From contig NZ_JADNRA010000019.1 in the NCBI RefSeq assembly GCF_015709525.1, positions 1 through 64,000 on the forward strand: 64,000 bases of DNA, given 5' to 3'. The stretch's first letter is position 1. Each line of letters starts with the position of its first letter. This document shows positions 15,855 to 24,107 of the stretch, piece after piece. The notes under the pieces are model-generated. The model saw only the letters and a list, made by a program, of their open reading frames with translations, was not told the origin of the DNA and ran no database searches. The stretch is from Methylocystis sp. L43 (GTDB taxonomy: Bacteria > Pseudomonadota > Alphaproteobacteria > Rhizobiales > Beijerinckiaceae). Made by a program: the position numbers and the translations under genes.

Positions 15855-16661
15855 ATGTCAGACGCCATTCCAAAAATCAAACCGCCGCCGCCAAGGACGG
15901 GTTCATCGAATTTCGCGGCGCTTAAAAACGTCTCGGGCTTTCGGGAGCTGGTGGCGCGAGTCACCGATCGAGCGCCGAGCCTTCCCAACATTGGCGTGAT
16001 GCATGGCCGCTCTGGCGACGGTAAGACCTATGCCTCGATTTACGCGCAGAACAAGACGCGCGCCATCCGCGTCGAGGTCGGCGACACCTGGACCCGCAAG
16101 ACGCTGCTGACGGCGATCCTGCGCGAAGGCGGTGTCGCGCGCCCACAGGGCTCGATTCCGGAACTTGCCGAACAGGCGATCGCTATGCTCGCCGAAGAGC
16201 CCAGGCGCCCGCTGTTCATCGATGAAGCCGACAAGGTCGTCGATAAGGGCTACGCGGAACTCATGCGCGAGATCGCGATGAGCAGCAATGTGCCTGTGCT
16301 GCTCATCGGCGAAGAGGCGCTGCCGCAGAAGCTCGCAAGGATCGAGCGTCTTCACAACCGCGTGCTCGCCTGGTTTGGGGCCGAGCCTTGCGATTTCGAA
16401 GACGCGCGCAAGCTGGCCGACCTGCTTTTGCCAGTCGCGATCGGCGACGATCTCCTGGAGGACATTCGCCTTCAGGGCGACGGCCGGGCGCGGCGCATCG
16501 CTACGTCACTCGATGGCGTCGCGCAATGGGCGCGCAACGCCGGCGCGAAGGAAGTGACGCGCGCCAATTACACGGGGCCGATCTACACCGGCGAGCCTCC
16601 CAAGGCGCGCGCCTCACGGCTCATCGTCGCGCGCAGCGCCAAGAGCGGGAGGGCGGCGTGA
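15855..16661 (+). CDS. B: MuB-like ATPase, transposition target selector
   Basis: A 268-residue AAA+ ATPase: Walker A GRSGDGKT (51-58), Walker B PLFIDEAD (119-126), then a sensor region (VPVLLIGEEALP) and a C-terminal helical domain. MuB coats target DNA, activates MuA and gives target immunity. It is shorter than MuB (312) and lacks an obvious N-terminal HTH. It follows A, and its stop overlaps the next ATG (TGATG). Confidence 0.9.
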   Translation: MSDAIPKIKPPPPRTGSSNFAALKNVSGFRELVARVTDRAPSLPNIGVMHGRSGDGKTYASIYAQNKTRAIRVEVGDTWTRKTLLTAILREGGVARPQGSIPELAEQAIAMLAEEPRRPLFIDEADKVVDKGYAELMREIAMSSNVPVLLIGEEALPQKLARIERLHNRVLAWFGAEPCDFEDARKLADLLLPVAIGDDLLEDIRLQGDGRARRIATSLDGVAQWARNAGAKEVTRANYTGPIYTGEPPKARASRLIVARSAKSGRAA

Positions 16662-16924
16662 TGGGGGCTCCGACGCTCGATCAAATCATTGAATGTATTG
16701 CTTCGGCGCCGAGTGCGCATATTGGCGCGATCATGGCCGAACTTGTGGTTGAGGGCGCGTCGCCTGCCCATCTGCTCTCGGCCGCTAATGGACTGGCGTA
16801 TGCCGCGATCCTTTCAGCTCTCAAAAGATGCCCTCGGGAAGGGCAGAAGGTCATTGCTGAATCGCAGCTCCGTGATTTGAACAAGGCGGTCATGCGCTGG
16901 TTTGAGAACGAGGGCCACGCATGA
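16661..16924 (+). CDS. Small early-operon hypothetical protein
   Basis: An 87-residue helical protein. Its ATG overlaps the B stop and its stop overlaps the next start (ATGA), so it is translationally coupled at both ends. No motif was recognised. Placement after B in Mu-like phages is a region of small non-essential early genes. Confidence 0.65.
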   Translation: MGAPTLDQIIECIASAPSAHIGAIMAELVVEGASPAHLLSAANGLAYAAILSALKRCPREGQKVIAESQLRDLNKAVMRWFENEGHA

Positions 16925-17541
16925 CCCGCAAGCCCATTCATATCGAAGTCGCCATGCCCTCTGGGCCCGCGCATTACTGGCGGGAGATGATGGCGCGGCC
17001 GAAAGGCTTCACCATTCGGCAAATCGCCCTCTGTTCGGAAGGCGTCGCCTATAAGACGGTCAAGCGCTACGTCGAATTCCTGAAGGCCGGCGGCTTTGTC
17101 GTGCGCATCGGCGCAAAGCGCGACGGCTATGCCTTGCAGGCGGTCTACGCCGTCAAGAAGCGGCAGACGAAGCCGCCGATCAAGCGACCTGATCCGCAAC
17201 ATGCGCCGCTGACCGCCCGCGAGGCGATGTGGAACGCCATACGCGCGCTCAATCAGTTCACCGTCATCGAACTGGCCGTCAGCGCCTCGACGGAGGAGCG
17301 TCCGGTCGCGCAGCGAACAGCGGATCATTATGTGCGGGCGCTGCTGCGCGCCGGCGTGCTGCAGACCGTGTCGCGGCCGCAGACTCACGAGGGTCACGGT
17401 TCGTCGCCTGGCGTCTATCGCCTGGCAAGATCCGCCAACACCGGACCGCTTGCGCCCAAACTCTGCGTCGCGGGCTTCGTCTTCGATCCCAACAGCAATC
17501 GCGTCCTCGGCGACGCCGTCGTTTCGGAGCTTCGCGCATGA
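16921..17541 (+). CDS. Winged-helix-like early phage protein
   Basis: A 206-residue protein with two winged-helix-like stretches: about 25-75 (TIRQIALCSEGVAYKTVKRY, then FVVRIGAKRDGYALQAVYAV) and about 100-155 (AMWNAIRALNQFTVIELAVS). It resembles uncharacterised HTH proteins found after B in alphaproteobacterial Mu-like prophages. A role in early gene control is inferred. Overlapping ends put it in the early operon. Confidence 0.7.
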   Translation: MTRKPIHIEVAMPSGPAHYWREMMARPKGFTIRQIALCSEGVAYKTVKRYVEFLKAGGFVVRIGAKRDGYALQAVYAVKKRQTKPPIKRPDPQHAPLTAREAMWNAIRALNQFTVIELAVSASTEERPVAQRTADHYVRALLRAGVLQTVSRPQTHEGHGSSPGVYRLARSANTGPLAPKLCVAGFVFDPNSNRVLGDAVVSELRA

Positions 17542-17960
17542 GCACGGCCGTTAAGGTTAATTCTTTACCATCAAAATTAACCACTGACTTTCTCGCCAGC
17601 GCACGCGAAGCATGGGGCGACGCGCTGCCCGACTGGGTCGAAGAGCTGGCGAAATTCGCAACGGCGACCTCCGGCGTTACAGCGGCGAAGCGGATTGGCA
17701 TGTCCCGTTCGGTCGTCACCAGCGTCTGCAGGGCGCGCTATTCAGGCGTTCTCGCGGCGGTCGAGGCGCGTGTGCGTGGCGCCCTAATGAATGAAAGCGT
17801 CGACTGTCCCGTGCTCGGCGAGATCGGCCGCGATTATTGCCTCGACGAGCAGAAGAAGCGCCATGTCGGCTCGAGCGCTGTTCGCACTGCGCTCTTTCAC
17901 GCCTGCCGAAGCGCTTGTCAGCATTCGCGCCTCAAAAACGATGGAGGCAACGATGCGTGA
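17538..17960 (+). CDS. Early phage protein with HTH, unknown role
   Basis: A 140-residue protein. A helix-turn-helix-like segment (TAAKRIGMSRSVVTSVCRARY, within about 48-68) follows an N-terminal helix. Three Cys in the C-terminal half (CPVLGEIGRDYCLDEQKK, FHACRSACQ) might bind a metal. The start overlaps the previous stop (ATGA). A transcriptional role is possible but unproven. Confidence 0.65.
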   Translation: MSTAVKVNSLPSKLTTDFLASAREAWGDALPDWVEELAKFATATSGVTAAKRIGMSRSVVTSVCRARYSGVLAAVEARVRGALMNESVDCPVLGEIGRDYCLDEQKKRHVGSSAVRTALFHACRSACQHSRLKNDGGNDA

Positions 17961-18357
17961 GCCTCATCTTTCCGCCGACATCGACGCCGTCGCCGAACTG
18001 ATACGCCGTTTCCAGCTTGGAGGCCTCCATATGACCCCGCAGAACTGTGGGTTCATCGCCGGCGCCCTCGACAAGCTCGCTTTCGAGGCGCGCACGCTGG
18101 AAGCCGAATTCGAGCGCGAGGAGAATTGGCGCCATGCCGCCGACGCTCGAGTCGAGGCGCTGACGACTCCCGACCATGTCACCAAAACCCGGCGAGAGAT
18201 CGCGATCGATGAGGGCCGCCGCGCCGGCGTTGTCGTCGATCTGCGTCCCTATCTCGACCGCGAATGGCCAGAACGCGCGAGCGGTGGCTCCGACCGCCCG
18301 CCGGAAGAGACCGTCGCCGCTGTTGCGAGCGACGGCGGAAATGGAGACGCGGCATGA
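17953..18357 (+). CDS. Early phage hypothetical protein
   Basis: A 134-residue soluble, acidic and helical protein. I chose ATG 17953 because GGAGGC lies at 17943-17948; an ATG at 17941 is possible. It overlaps the upstream gene by 8 bases and the downstream gene by 4. No family was recognised. Confidence 0.6.
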   Translation: MREPHLSADIDAVAELIRRFQLGGLHMTPQNCGFIAGALDKLAFEARTLEAEFEREENWRHAADARVEALTTPDHVTKTRREIAIDEGRRAGVVVDLRPYLDREWPERASGGSDRPPEETVAAVASDGGNGDAA

Positions 18358-19208
18358 GCGCGCAGGTCCAAATCGCCGACATCCTGGACGTCGTCTGCAG
18401 TCGTTACGGCGTTCGGCCCGAGGAGATCAAGAGTCCGCGGCGCAAGACGGAGCTGAAGACGCCGCGGCAGATCGCCATGTATCTTTCAGACAGGCTCGCG
18501 CAACGAAATCTGGTTCAGATCGGCGCGGCGCTTCTTCGCGATCGCACGACCGTGCTGCACGGCGTTCGCAAAATCGAGGCGATGCTCGAAGAAGACGCGG
18601 CGCTGCGCGCGACAGTCGGAGAGCTGGAGATTGAGGCGCTCGCGATCGCGGGTCTTCGTGCGCAGGGCGTGTTGCCGCAGCGCAAGACGGTCGATGCGTT
18701 CCAGCTCGCTGAAAAGATCGTTCGCTCCGGCGATCGCTTCGCCATTCAAGTTTCCGTCGAGGAGACGCGCGCGCTGGCCGAGGCGCTTTTGGCGCAGCGC
18801 GCGACGCAGGAAGCGCCTTGCGACGAAGAACAGCCCTGCGAAGGGGATGACGACCGAGAACCAACCAGCGCGCCGACTGCGCCCGTGATGCTCGACGCGC
18901 CGCTACCGCTGCCGCCGACGCTCGCCGAAATCGCTCACGATTTCCTCGCCGCGGAAGCGGCCTATCGGCGAAGCCCGTCGTTCAACGTGAAAGCGGCGCG
19001 CGAGCGGGCGATCGCGCCACTGCGCATGCATGCCGGCGAGCCCGCCGTCGCCGCGCTGCTCAACGCTTATGACGCGCTTGTCAGAGCCGAATATTCGCTC
19101 GGCGAGCGCGACGCGCAAGAACGCTTCCAAGCCGCCGTAAAAGCCCTTTCAAGACGCTTCTCAGAACTCGTTAAGGAGCCCGCCAGTGTCGAAATCGCCC
19201 AAGGTTAA
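18354..19208 (+). CDS. DnaA domain IV-like protein of the prophage
   Basis: A 284-residue protein whose first 75 residues match the DnaA C-terminal DNA-binding domain: IADILDVVCSRYGVRPEEIK, then TPRQIAMYLSDRLAQRNLVQ and DRTTVLHGVRKIE (the DnaA-box recognition loop is DRTTVxH). No ATPase domain is present. The rest is Ala/Glu-rich and helical. It may bind DnaA boxes to recruit or compete with host DnaA during replicative transposition; inferred. Its end overlaps gam. Confidence 0.8.
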   Translation: MSAQVQIADILDVVCSRYGVRPEEIKSPRRKTELKTPRQIAMYLSDRLAQRNLVQIGAALLRDRTTVLHGVRKIEAMLEEDAALRATVGELEIEALAIAGLRAQGVLPQRKTVDAFQLAEKIVRSGDRFAIQVSVEETRALAEALLAQRATQEAPCDEEQPCEGDDDREPTSAPTAPVMLDAPLPLPPTLAEIAHDFLAAEAAYRRSPSFNVKAARERAIAPLRMHAGEPAVAALLNAYDALVRAEYSLGERDAQERFQAAVKALSRRFSELVKEPASVEIAQG

Positions 19209-19719
19209 AACGCGCGGCGCCAATGTCCCCGTGCCGCAGTCGCGCGAGGAAGCCGCCAGCTTCATTCACGACATCGGCGTGCGCCAGCGCGAGATCGCCC
19301 GCATTGAAGCCGACATGAATGATCGCATCGCTCAGGCGAAAAAGGACGCCGAAGCCGTTGCGACTCCCCTGCGCGAGCAGGTCGAGCGCTTCACCGAGGG
19401 CTTGCGCAATTGGGCTGAAGCGCATCGTGCGGCGCTAACGGAAAACGGCAAGCGCAAATTTGCAGATCTCGGCACCGGCAAAATCGAATGGCGGCTCGCG
19501 CCGCCGCGCGTATCGATCCGGGGCGTCGACGAGGTCATCGGTCGCATCAAGACGCTCGGCCTCTCGGTTTTTCTGCGCACGAAAGAGGAAATCGACAAGG
19601 AGGCGATGCTCCGCGAGCCCGAGAAGGCGCGGCTCATCGCCGGCGTTTCGATCGGCACGGCCGGCGAGAATTTCTCAGTCGAGCCCTTCGAGGCCGAAAT
19701 CAAGGGAGCGGCCGAATGA
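19186..19719 (+). CDS. gam: Gam-like host-nuclease inhibitor
   Basis: A 177-residue protein matching Mu Gam: helical hairpin (about 20-85, EIARIEADMNDRIAQAKKDA) then the FADLGTGKIEWRLAPPRVSI strand region. Gam is related to Ku and binds DNA ends to block exonuclease. It starts at GTG 19186 with AAGGAG upstream, inside the end of the previous gene. Length is normal for the family. Confidence 0.9.
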   Translation: MSKSPKVKTRGANVPVPQSREEAASFIHDIGVRQREIARIEADMNDRIAQAKKDAEAVATPLREQVERFTEGLRNWAEAHRAALTENGKRKFADLGTGKIEWRLAPPRVSIRGVDEVIGRIKTLGLSVFLRTKEEIDKEAMLREPEKARLIAGVSIGTAGENFSVEPFEAEIKGAAE

Positions 19720-19913
19720 ACGCGCCCGCGAAAGGCTCGCCTATCGAGATCGTGCTCGCAGACAGCGCTGGCGGAGAGGACGTCCTTCGAGGCGTGCTGC
19801 TCGGCCGATTCGACGGCGACCATGTCGAAGTGAAATTCGACGATCTGCCCTTCAAAGCCATCGTCGATCGGCGTCTCGTGCGCAAGCTGCAGGTGGAAGG
19901 AGAGGCGTCATGA
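19716..19913 (+). CDS. Small early phage protein
   Basis: A 65-residue beta-rich protein (IEIVLADSAGGEDVLRGVLL, then VEVKFDDLPFKAIVDRRLVR). ATGA overlaps on both sides tie it to gam and the next gene. Function unknown. Confidence 0.6.
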   Translation: MNAPAKGSPIEIVLADSAGGEDVLRGVLLGRFDGDHVEVKFDDLPFKAIVDRRLVRKLQVEGEAS

Positions 19914-20104
19914 AGATCAATCTGCGTAAGACGCAGCTCGCCGCCCGTTACGCGCTATGGCTGGCGCTGTTCTTCTTCATCAGCGTCCCGGCGCTGGCGT
20001 TCGACGCGATCGCCGCCGTCGCGCGCGGCATCGCCGACCGGCTTTGCGATGTCGCGGATTTCGCCGTCGTTCGCGGGCGCGAGCTACGGGAGCGACTGCA
20101 ATGA
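19910..20104 (+). CDS. Small membrane protein of the early operon
   Basis: A 64-residue protein with one hydrophobic segment (YALWLALFFFISVPALAF, about 14-31) preceded by basic residues, so inner-membrane or exported. A 4-base overlap with both neighbours supports translation. Function unknown. Confidence 0.6.
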   Translation: MKINLRKTQLAARYALWLALFFFISVPALAFDAIAAVARGIADRLCDVADFAVVRGRELRERLQ

Positions 20105-20802
20105 CAACTGCCGCGCAGACTCGCGCCATCCACGCCCTGCTGCGGCAGATCCCGCACTATACGGACGATGACTATCGCGCGCTGTTGAAGCGCGAGTTCC
20201 GCGGCGTCTCCTCGTCGTCGCGCCTTTCCCAGGTCCAGGCCGCGAAGCTCATCGAGATTTTGAAGGTGCTCGCCGGCCAGCATCCGGAAGTAAAGCGCGG
20301 AAGCGCGTCGTCGCGCCGCCCAGCCGAGACGGTCACCGGCCCCTATGGCGCGAAACTGCAGGCGCTGTGGATCTCGGCGTTCAATCTCGGCATCGTCGAC
20401 AATCGCGACGATCGCGCGCTGATCGCCTTTATCGAGCGGCAGACGAAGATCGCGCATCCGCGCTGGCTCAACGAGCACAAGGACGCCAAGAAGGCGATCG
20501 AGGCTCTGAAGGATTGGATAGAGCGCGAAGCCAAAGTCGAATGGCCGAGCGAATCCCAGGCGCACAAGCGCGGGATGGATGTGAGCATCGCCTCGAAACG
20601 AGCGGTGATCGCGGCGCAGGCGGCGCGGCTTGCCGACGTCGAGCCTTTCAATCTCGACGACTTCGTCAATGGCTACATCATCTCGAACAAGATCTCGGGA
20701 TTCAGCATCGGCGCGCTGAGCGACCGCCATCTCGACAGCCTGATCGGACTTCTTGGCGCGCGGCTGCGCAAGCGCGTCAAAGCCAAGAAGGAAGCGGCGT
20801 GA
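20101..20802 (+). CDS. gemA: GemA-like regulatory protein (Mu gp16 family)
   Basis: A 233-residue protein of the DUF1018/GemA family: N-terminal helical region (RAIHALLRQIPHYTDDDYRA), SSSRLSQVQAAKLIEIL, a middle with LQALWISAFNLGIVDNRDD, and a basic C-terminus. In Mu GemA alters host gene expression and supercoiling. It is extended compared with short family members. Confidence 0.85.
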   Translation: MTTAAQTRAIHALLRQIPHYTDDDYRALLKREFRGVSSSSRLSQVQAAKLIEILKVLAGQHPEVKRGSASSRRPAETVTGPYGAKLQALWISAFNLGIVDNRDDRALIAFIERQTKIAHPRWLNEHKDAKKAIEALKDWIEREAKVEWPSESQAHKRGMDVSIASKRAVIAAQAARLADVEPFNLDDFVNGYIISNKISGFSIGALSDRHLDSLIGLLGARLRKRVKAKKEAA

Positions 20803-20882
20803 TGGCCCGTAAGCTGCACCGCCGCGCGGCCGGAAACTGCCGAAGCTCAACCCGCCGGCGCGCCGCGAAGGCGGGATCCTAA
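20802..20882 (+). CDS. Possible very small basic peptide
   Basis: A 26-residue Arg/Lys/Ala-rich frame starting at the ATG that overlaps the gemA stop (TGATG). The overlap is the only support; composition alone could arise by chance in GC-rich DNA. Confidence 0.25.
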   Translation: MARKLHRRAAGNCRSSTRRRAAKAGS

Positions 20883-20892
20883 AGATTGCGGC

Positions 20893-21114
20893 ATGACCGA
20901 CGCCCTGCAGCTCGATTTCTTCAAGCGCGCAGCCGCCAAGCGGCCCGCGATGATGAGTTTCTCCGATCGCGGCTGGAACGGGCGCGGCGAGCAGATCGCT
21001 CTGTTCAAATGTCCGCGGTGCGGAAGTCACAGCCCCTGGATCAGCGTCGCGTCGCACGAAGAGGAGCTGAGAGGCGTCCCCTGTCCGAAATGCAACAAGG
21101 AGCGCGCGCGATGA
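20893..21114 (+). CDS. Small zinc-ribbon phage protein
   Basis: A 73-residue protein with a four-Cys zinc ribbon: FKCPRCGSHS (about 38-47) and VPCPKCNKER (about 62-71). Such proteins occur in Mu-like early regions with unknown function, perhaps DNA or protein binding. It lies between gemA and the methyltransferase gene. Confidence 0.72.
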   Translation: MTDALQLDFFKRAAAKRPAMMSFSDRGWNGRGEQIALFKCPRCGSHSPWISVASHEEELRGVPCPKCNKERAR

Positions 21115-21159
21115 CCGCCGAGCACGACCGCATCGTCACGGTGATGAGGGGAGACGAAC

Positions 21160-21960
21160 GTGACGCCGTCGGATAAGGAGCTGCGCCGTCTCGAACTCTT
21201 TCCGACGCCGCCCTGGGCGACGCGCGCGCTGTTTGAATTCGTGCTGCCCATGATCTACGGCGAGCGCGGCCCCATACGTATTGAGAACTGCCGGGAGCCT
21301 GCCGCGGGCCTCGGCCACATGGCCGAGACCATCAAGGAATATTGCGCCCATGTGCTGATGAGCGACGTCGCAGATTATCCGCTCGAAGACGGCTCGCGAA
21401 TGAGCGAGCACGGACTCGTGGTTGAGGATTTCGTTGATGCGTCGGATGAAACGTCGGCGGAGGGATGCGAGTGGTATATCACCAATCCACCCTTTAAAGA
21501 GACTGAGGAATTTCTTCGCCGCGCTTTGAAACTGGCTTCAAGGGGCGTGGCGCTGTTGCAAAAGCAGACCTTTCAGACGGGCGGCGAGCGCTACCGCAAG
21601 GTCTATGTCGAAAGTCCGCCCGATCTCGCGCAATTTGCCGAGTGCGTGCCGATGTGCCTCGGCGGTTATGACCCGCGCGCCTCCAGTGACATGGACTACG
21701 CCTGGTTTATCTGGCTTACGCCGGGCGAACGGCGTTTGTTCTGCAACTGGCTCAATCGACGTCGCGTCAATGCGCCGACCGGCTGGCTCGATGTGCTGCT
21801 CATCCCGCCCGGCCAGCGCGAAGCCTATTTTCGCGAGAGCGATCTCGAACTCGCCGAAAAGCGCCGGCTTCCCGGCTGGATTCTAAATCAGAAAATCAGA
21901 AAGCTGCGCCGCCTTATTCATGCCGAGCGTGACGCACGCATGATGGGAGGGGAGTCGTGA
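21160..21960 (+). CDS. Phage N6-adenine DNA methyltransferase-like protein
   Basis: A 266-residue Rossmann-type methyltransferase. Motif I-like ENCREPAAGLGHMAE is near 45-60 and the catalytic NPPF near 112-115 (YITNPPFKETEEFLRRAL). It starts at GTG 21160. Phage adenine methylases protect DNA from restriction or tune expression. The specificity is not visible. It is coupled to the Mor-like gene (GTGA overlap). Confidence 0.8.
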   Translation: MTPSDKELRRLELFPTPPWATRALFEFVLPMIYGERGPIRIENCREPAAGLGHMAETIKEYCAHVLMSDVADYPLEDGSRMSEHGLVVEDFVDASDETSAEGCEWYITNPPFKETEEFLRRALKLASRGVALLQKQTFQTGGERYRKVYVESPPDLAQFAECVPMCLGGYDPRASSDMDYAWFIWLTPGERRLFCNWLNRRRVNAPTGWLDVLLIPPGQREAYFRESDLELAEKRRLPGWILNQKIRKLRRLIHAERDARMMGGES

Positions 21961-22373
21961 AAGCCGACGTCTCTCATCTGCCGCCGCTCCTCGCCGAGAT
22001 CGCCGAAGTGGCGGGACCTGTGGCGGCGGTGCAATTGGCGAAGGCCAAGGGCGGAACCGAGTGCTACATACCCGCCCGCGCGCCGGACGATCACTGGCTC
22101 GTGCAATGCGTCGGACGCGAGGCGGCCGACAAGCTCTGCGCGCATTTCGTCGCCGCGATCGAGAGCGACTCGGGCAAATCCCGACATGGCGTGAAGATCC
22201 TGCTGCCGCTCGGCGATTCGGGAACGGCCGCCGACGCGCGCCGCCGCGCCCGCGAAGCGCTCGACAATGGCGCGAGTCTCAGTGAAGCTGCGCGGCGCTC
22301 CGGCCTGCACCAGCGCACGGTGCAAAACATTCGCGCCCGCATGAAGGACAGGCGGCAAGGCTCGCTGTTCTAA
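21957..22373 (+). CDS. Mor-like middle/late transcription activator
   Basis: A 138-residue protein like the Mu Mor/C family: N-terminal dimerisation part (LPPLLAEIAEVAGPVAAVQL, then GGTECYIPAR), middle VGREAADKLCAHF and C-terminal HTH (ASLSEAARRSGLHQRTVQNI, about 108-128). It is last in the early operon and is followed by the lysis and structural genes, the same place as mor. GTG start overlaps the upstream stop. Confidence 0.8.
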   Translation: MKADVSHLPPLLAEIAEVAGPVAAVQLAKAKGGTECYIPARAPDDHWLVQCVGREAADKLCAHFVAAIESDSGKSRHGVKILLPLGDSGTAADARRRAREALDNGASLSEAARRSGLHQRTVQNIRARMKDRRQGSLF

Positions 22374-22443
22374 ACAAAAAAGACCGGCCGACAGAAGATC
22401 TTCGGGGCCAATTCGGGACGCGCTCGCGCGTAGCGTTCCGACC

Positions 22444-22944
22444 ATGAAATCCTATCTCGAAATCATCGGTGCATTCATCGCCGTTAGTGCGCTCGCGGTT
22501 GGGGCGATGTGGGTCGCGCCCGCCAAGGCCGATCCGCTGTCGGATTTCCTCCAGGCGATCTTCGAACAGCAGGCCAGCCTGCCGCCCTTCAACGCACACT
22601 TGCGACGGATTCATGTGCGTCCAATCGAAGGGCCCGCTGGCGCCGCTCCGGCCGGCTCCATGCTCGCGTCATACTATGGCGGCGGCGCGCATGAAGGCCT
22701 CAACGCCTACACCGCATGTGGTGCGCGCTTCAATCCATGGGCCCTGACGGCGGCGCATCGCTCGCTTCGTTGCGGCGCGAAGCTGCTCGTTTCGCGCGGC
22801 CCGCGCGCCGTCGTCGTCACCGTCAATGATCGCGGTCCTGCAGCCTGGACCGGCCGCTCTCTCGACATCTCGCGCGGCGCGGCCATGCGCCTGGCCATGC
22901 TTGAGGTCGGCGTCGCGCGCGTCAATGTGCAGGTGCTGCAATGA
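22444..22944 (+). CDS. RlpA-like double-psi beta-barrel protein of the lysis region
   Basis: A 166-residue exported protein. A signal peptide spans about 1-29 (ending VAPAKA). The barrel has LASYYGGGAHEG, ACGARFNPWALTAAHRSLRC and VVTVNDRGPAAWTGRSLDIS with the Asp of the RlpA lytic transglycosylase site. RlpA cleaves denuded glycan strands; here it may help peptidoglycan breakdown at lysis. It overlaps the amidase gene by 4 bases. Holin-independent export via Sec is suggested by the signal. Confidence 0.78.
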   Translation: MKSYLEIIGAFIAVSALAVGAMWVAPAKADPLSDFLQAIFEQQASLPPFNAHLRRIHVRPIEGPAGAAPAGSMLASYYGGGAHEGLNAYTACGARFNPWALTAAHRSLRCGAKLLVSRGPRAVVVTVNDRGPAAWTGRSLDISRGAAMRLAMLEVGVARVNVQVLQ

Positions 22945-24011
22945 CCTTTTCAATTCGCAATCACGTTCTACATCACGGCGGCGCGCCGGTCGCGCAGGCG
23001 CGCACGCCGAATGCTGGCTCTGCTGGCTCGTTAAGATCGCCGACCCTGCTGGTGATGCACTATACGGCCGGTTTCACCGGCGCGTCGGCGATCGCGACCC
23101 TCACCAGCAAAGCGAGAAAGGCCTCGGCGCATCTCGTGATTGATCGCTACGGGACGGTGACGCAGCTCGCGCCATTCAACGTCGTGACGTGGCACGCCGG
23201 CGCTTCGAAATGGAAAGGCCGCAGCGGCTGCAACAGTTTCTCGATCGGCATCGAGCTTGTGAACTGCGGGCCCGTCAAGGTGCGCGCGGACAAGAAGCTC
23301 TTCCCAGAAGTCGCCCCATCCAAGACTATCGATCCGAAGGATTGCGCCGCAGCTCGCCATCCGAACGGAGAAGATACGCCCTTTTGGCAGATCTATCCCG
23401 AGCCGCAGATGGAGGCCGCGATCGCCGTCGCGCGCGCCATCTGCGAGACCTACGGCATTAAGGACATCGCTGGCCATTACGACATTGCGCCGACGCGCAA
23501 GCGCGATCCGGGACCAGCCTTCAACATGCTCTCCTTCAAATCGGCCGTCTTCGGGCGCGACGACGGTGAGCAGGAGACGGTGCGCATCGCGACCAAAAAG
23601 GGCGTCGTCGAGAAGCCGCGCGAAGAAATCACGGCGCGGGATCTGCTGGCCAACGGATCGGAAACGATTCCTGCGGCGATAGTCGTCAAGCGCGCCGCCG
23701 CCACGATCCTAACCGCGGGCGGGTTGACGGCGGGCTCTGTCGCGTCGGACCCCAACGAAGCGCTGCAGCAGGCGCAAACGACGGCGCAGAGCATTTCCGA
23801 CACCGCGACTGCGGTCTCCAATGCGCGCGACAGCGTGAGCGCGCTTTCCGATATCTGGCATTGGCTCGGGACGCATTGGATCGTCGCGCTCGCCGTCTTC
23901 TGCTTCGTCGTGATCCTGGTAGCCGCCTGCTATGCGCTGCGCGGCGGGAGCATCGTCATCGAGAGACGCGTGATCGACGGCCGCAGCGGCGCAAACGTGG
24001 GGCGGCTGTGA
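22941..24011 (+). CDS. Endolysin: N-acetylmuramoyl-L-alanine amidase with C-terminal membrane segment
   Basis: A 356-residue amidase_2 enzyme. Zinc ligands are in VMHYTAGF (about 40-44) and GHYDIAPTRKRDPGPAF, and the substrate region includes VVTWHAGASKWKGR. Residues about 310-340 form a hydrophobic helix (HWIVALAVFCFVVILVAACY), followed by a basic tail. It cuts the peptide stem from muramic acid. A C-terminal anchor is unusual for a classic soluble endolysin and could couple it to the membrane or act in a holin-like way. Confidence 0.85.
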   Translation: MTFSIRNHVLHHGGAPVAQARTPNAGSAGSLRSPTLLVMHYTAGFTGASAIATLTSKARKASAHLVIDRYGTVTQLAPFNVVTWHAGASKWKGRSGCNSFSIGIELVNCGPVKVRADKKLFPEVAPSKTIDPKDCAAARHPNGEDTPFWQIYPEPQMEAAIAVARAICETYGIKDIAGHYDIAPTRKRDPGPAFNMLSFKSAVFGRDDGEQETVRIATKKGVVEKPREEITARDLLANGSETIPAAIVVKRAAATILTAGGLTAGSVASDPNEALQQAQTTAQSISDTATAVSNARDSVSALSDIWHWLGTHWIVALAVFCFVVILVAACYALRGGSIVIERRVIDGRSGANVGRL

Positions 24012-24106
24012 TGTGCGGCGGCGTCGATCCACGGCCCTTGCTGCGCCGCGCCTTCTGGTGGGCGCTCGCCATTCTCGCGACCCTCTATCTCATTTGGAAA
24101 TGGTGA
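24011..24106 (+). CDS. Small membrane protein in the lysis cassette
   Basis: A 31-residue peptide with one membrane helix (AFWWALAILATLYLIWKW). The ATG overlaps the amidase stop (GTGATG), so it is likely translated by coupling. It could be a holin or antiholin component; positional inference. Confidence 0.5.
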   Translation: MCGGVDPRPLLRRAFWWALAILATLYLIWKW

Positions 24107-24107
24107 C

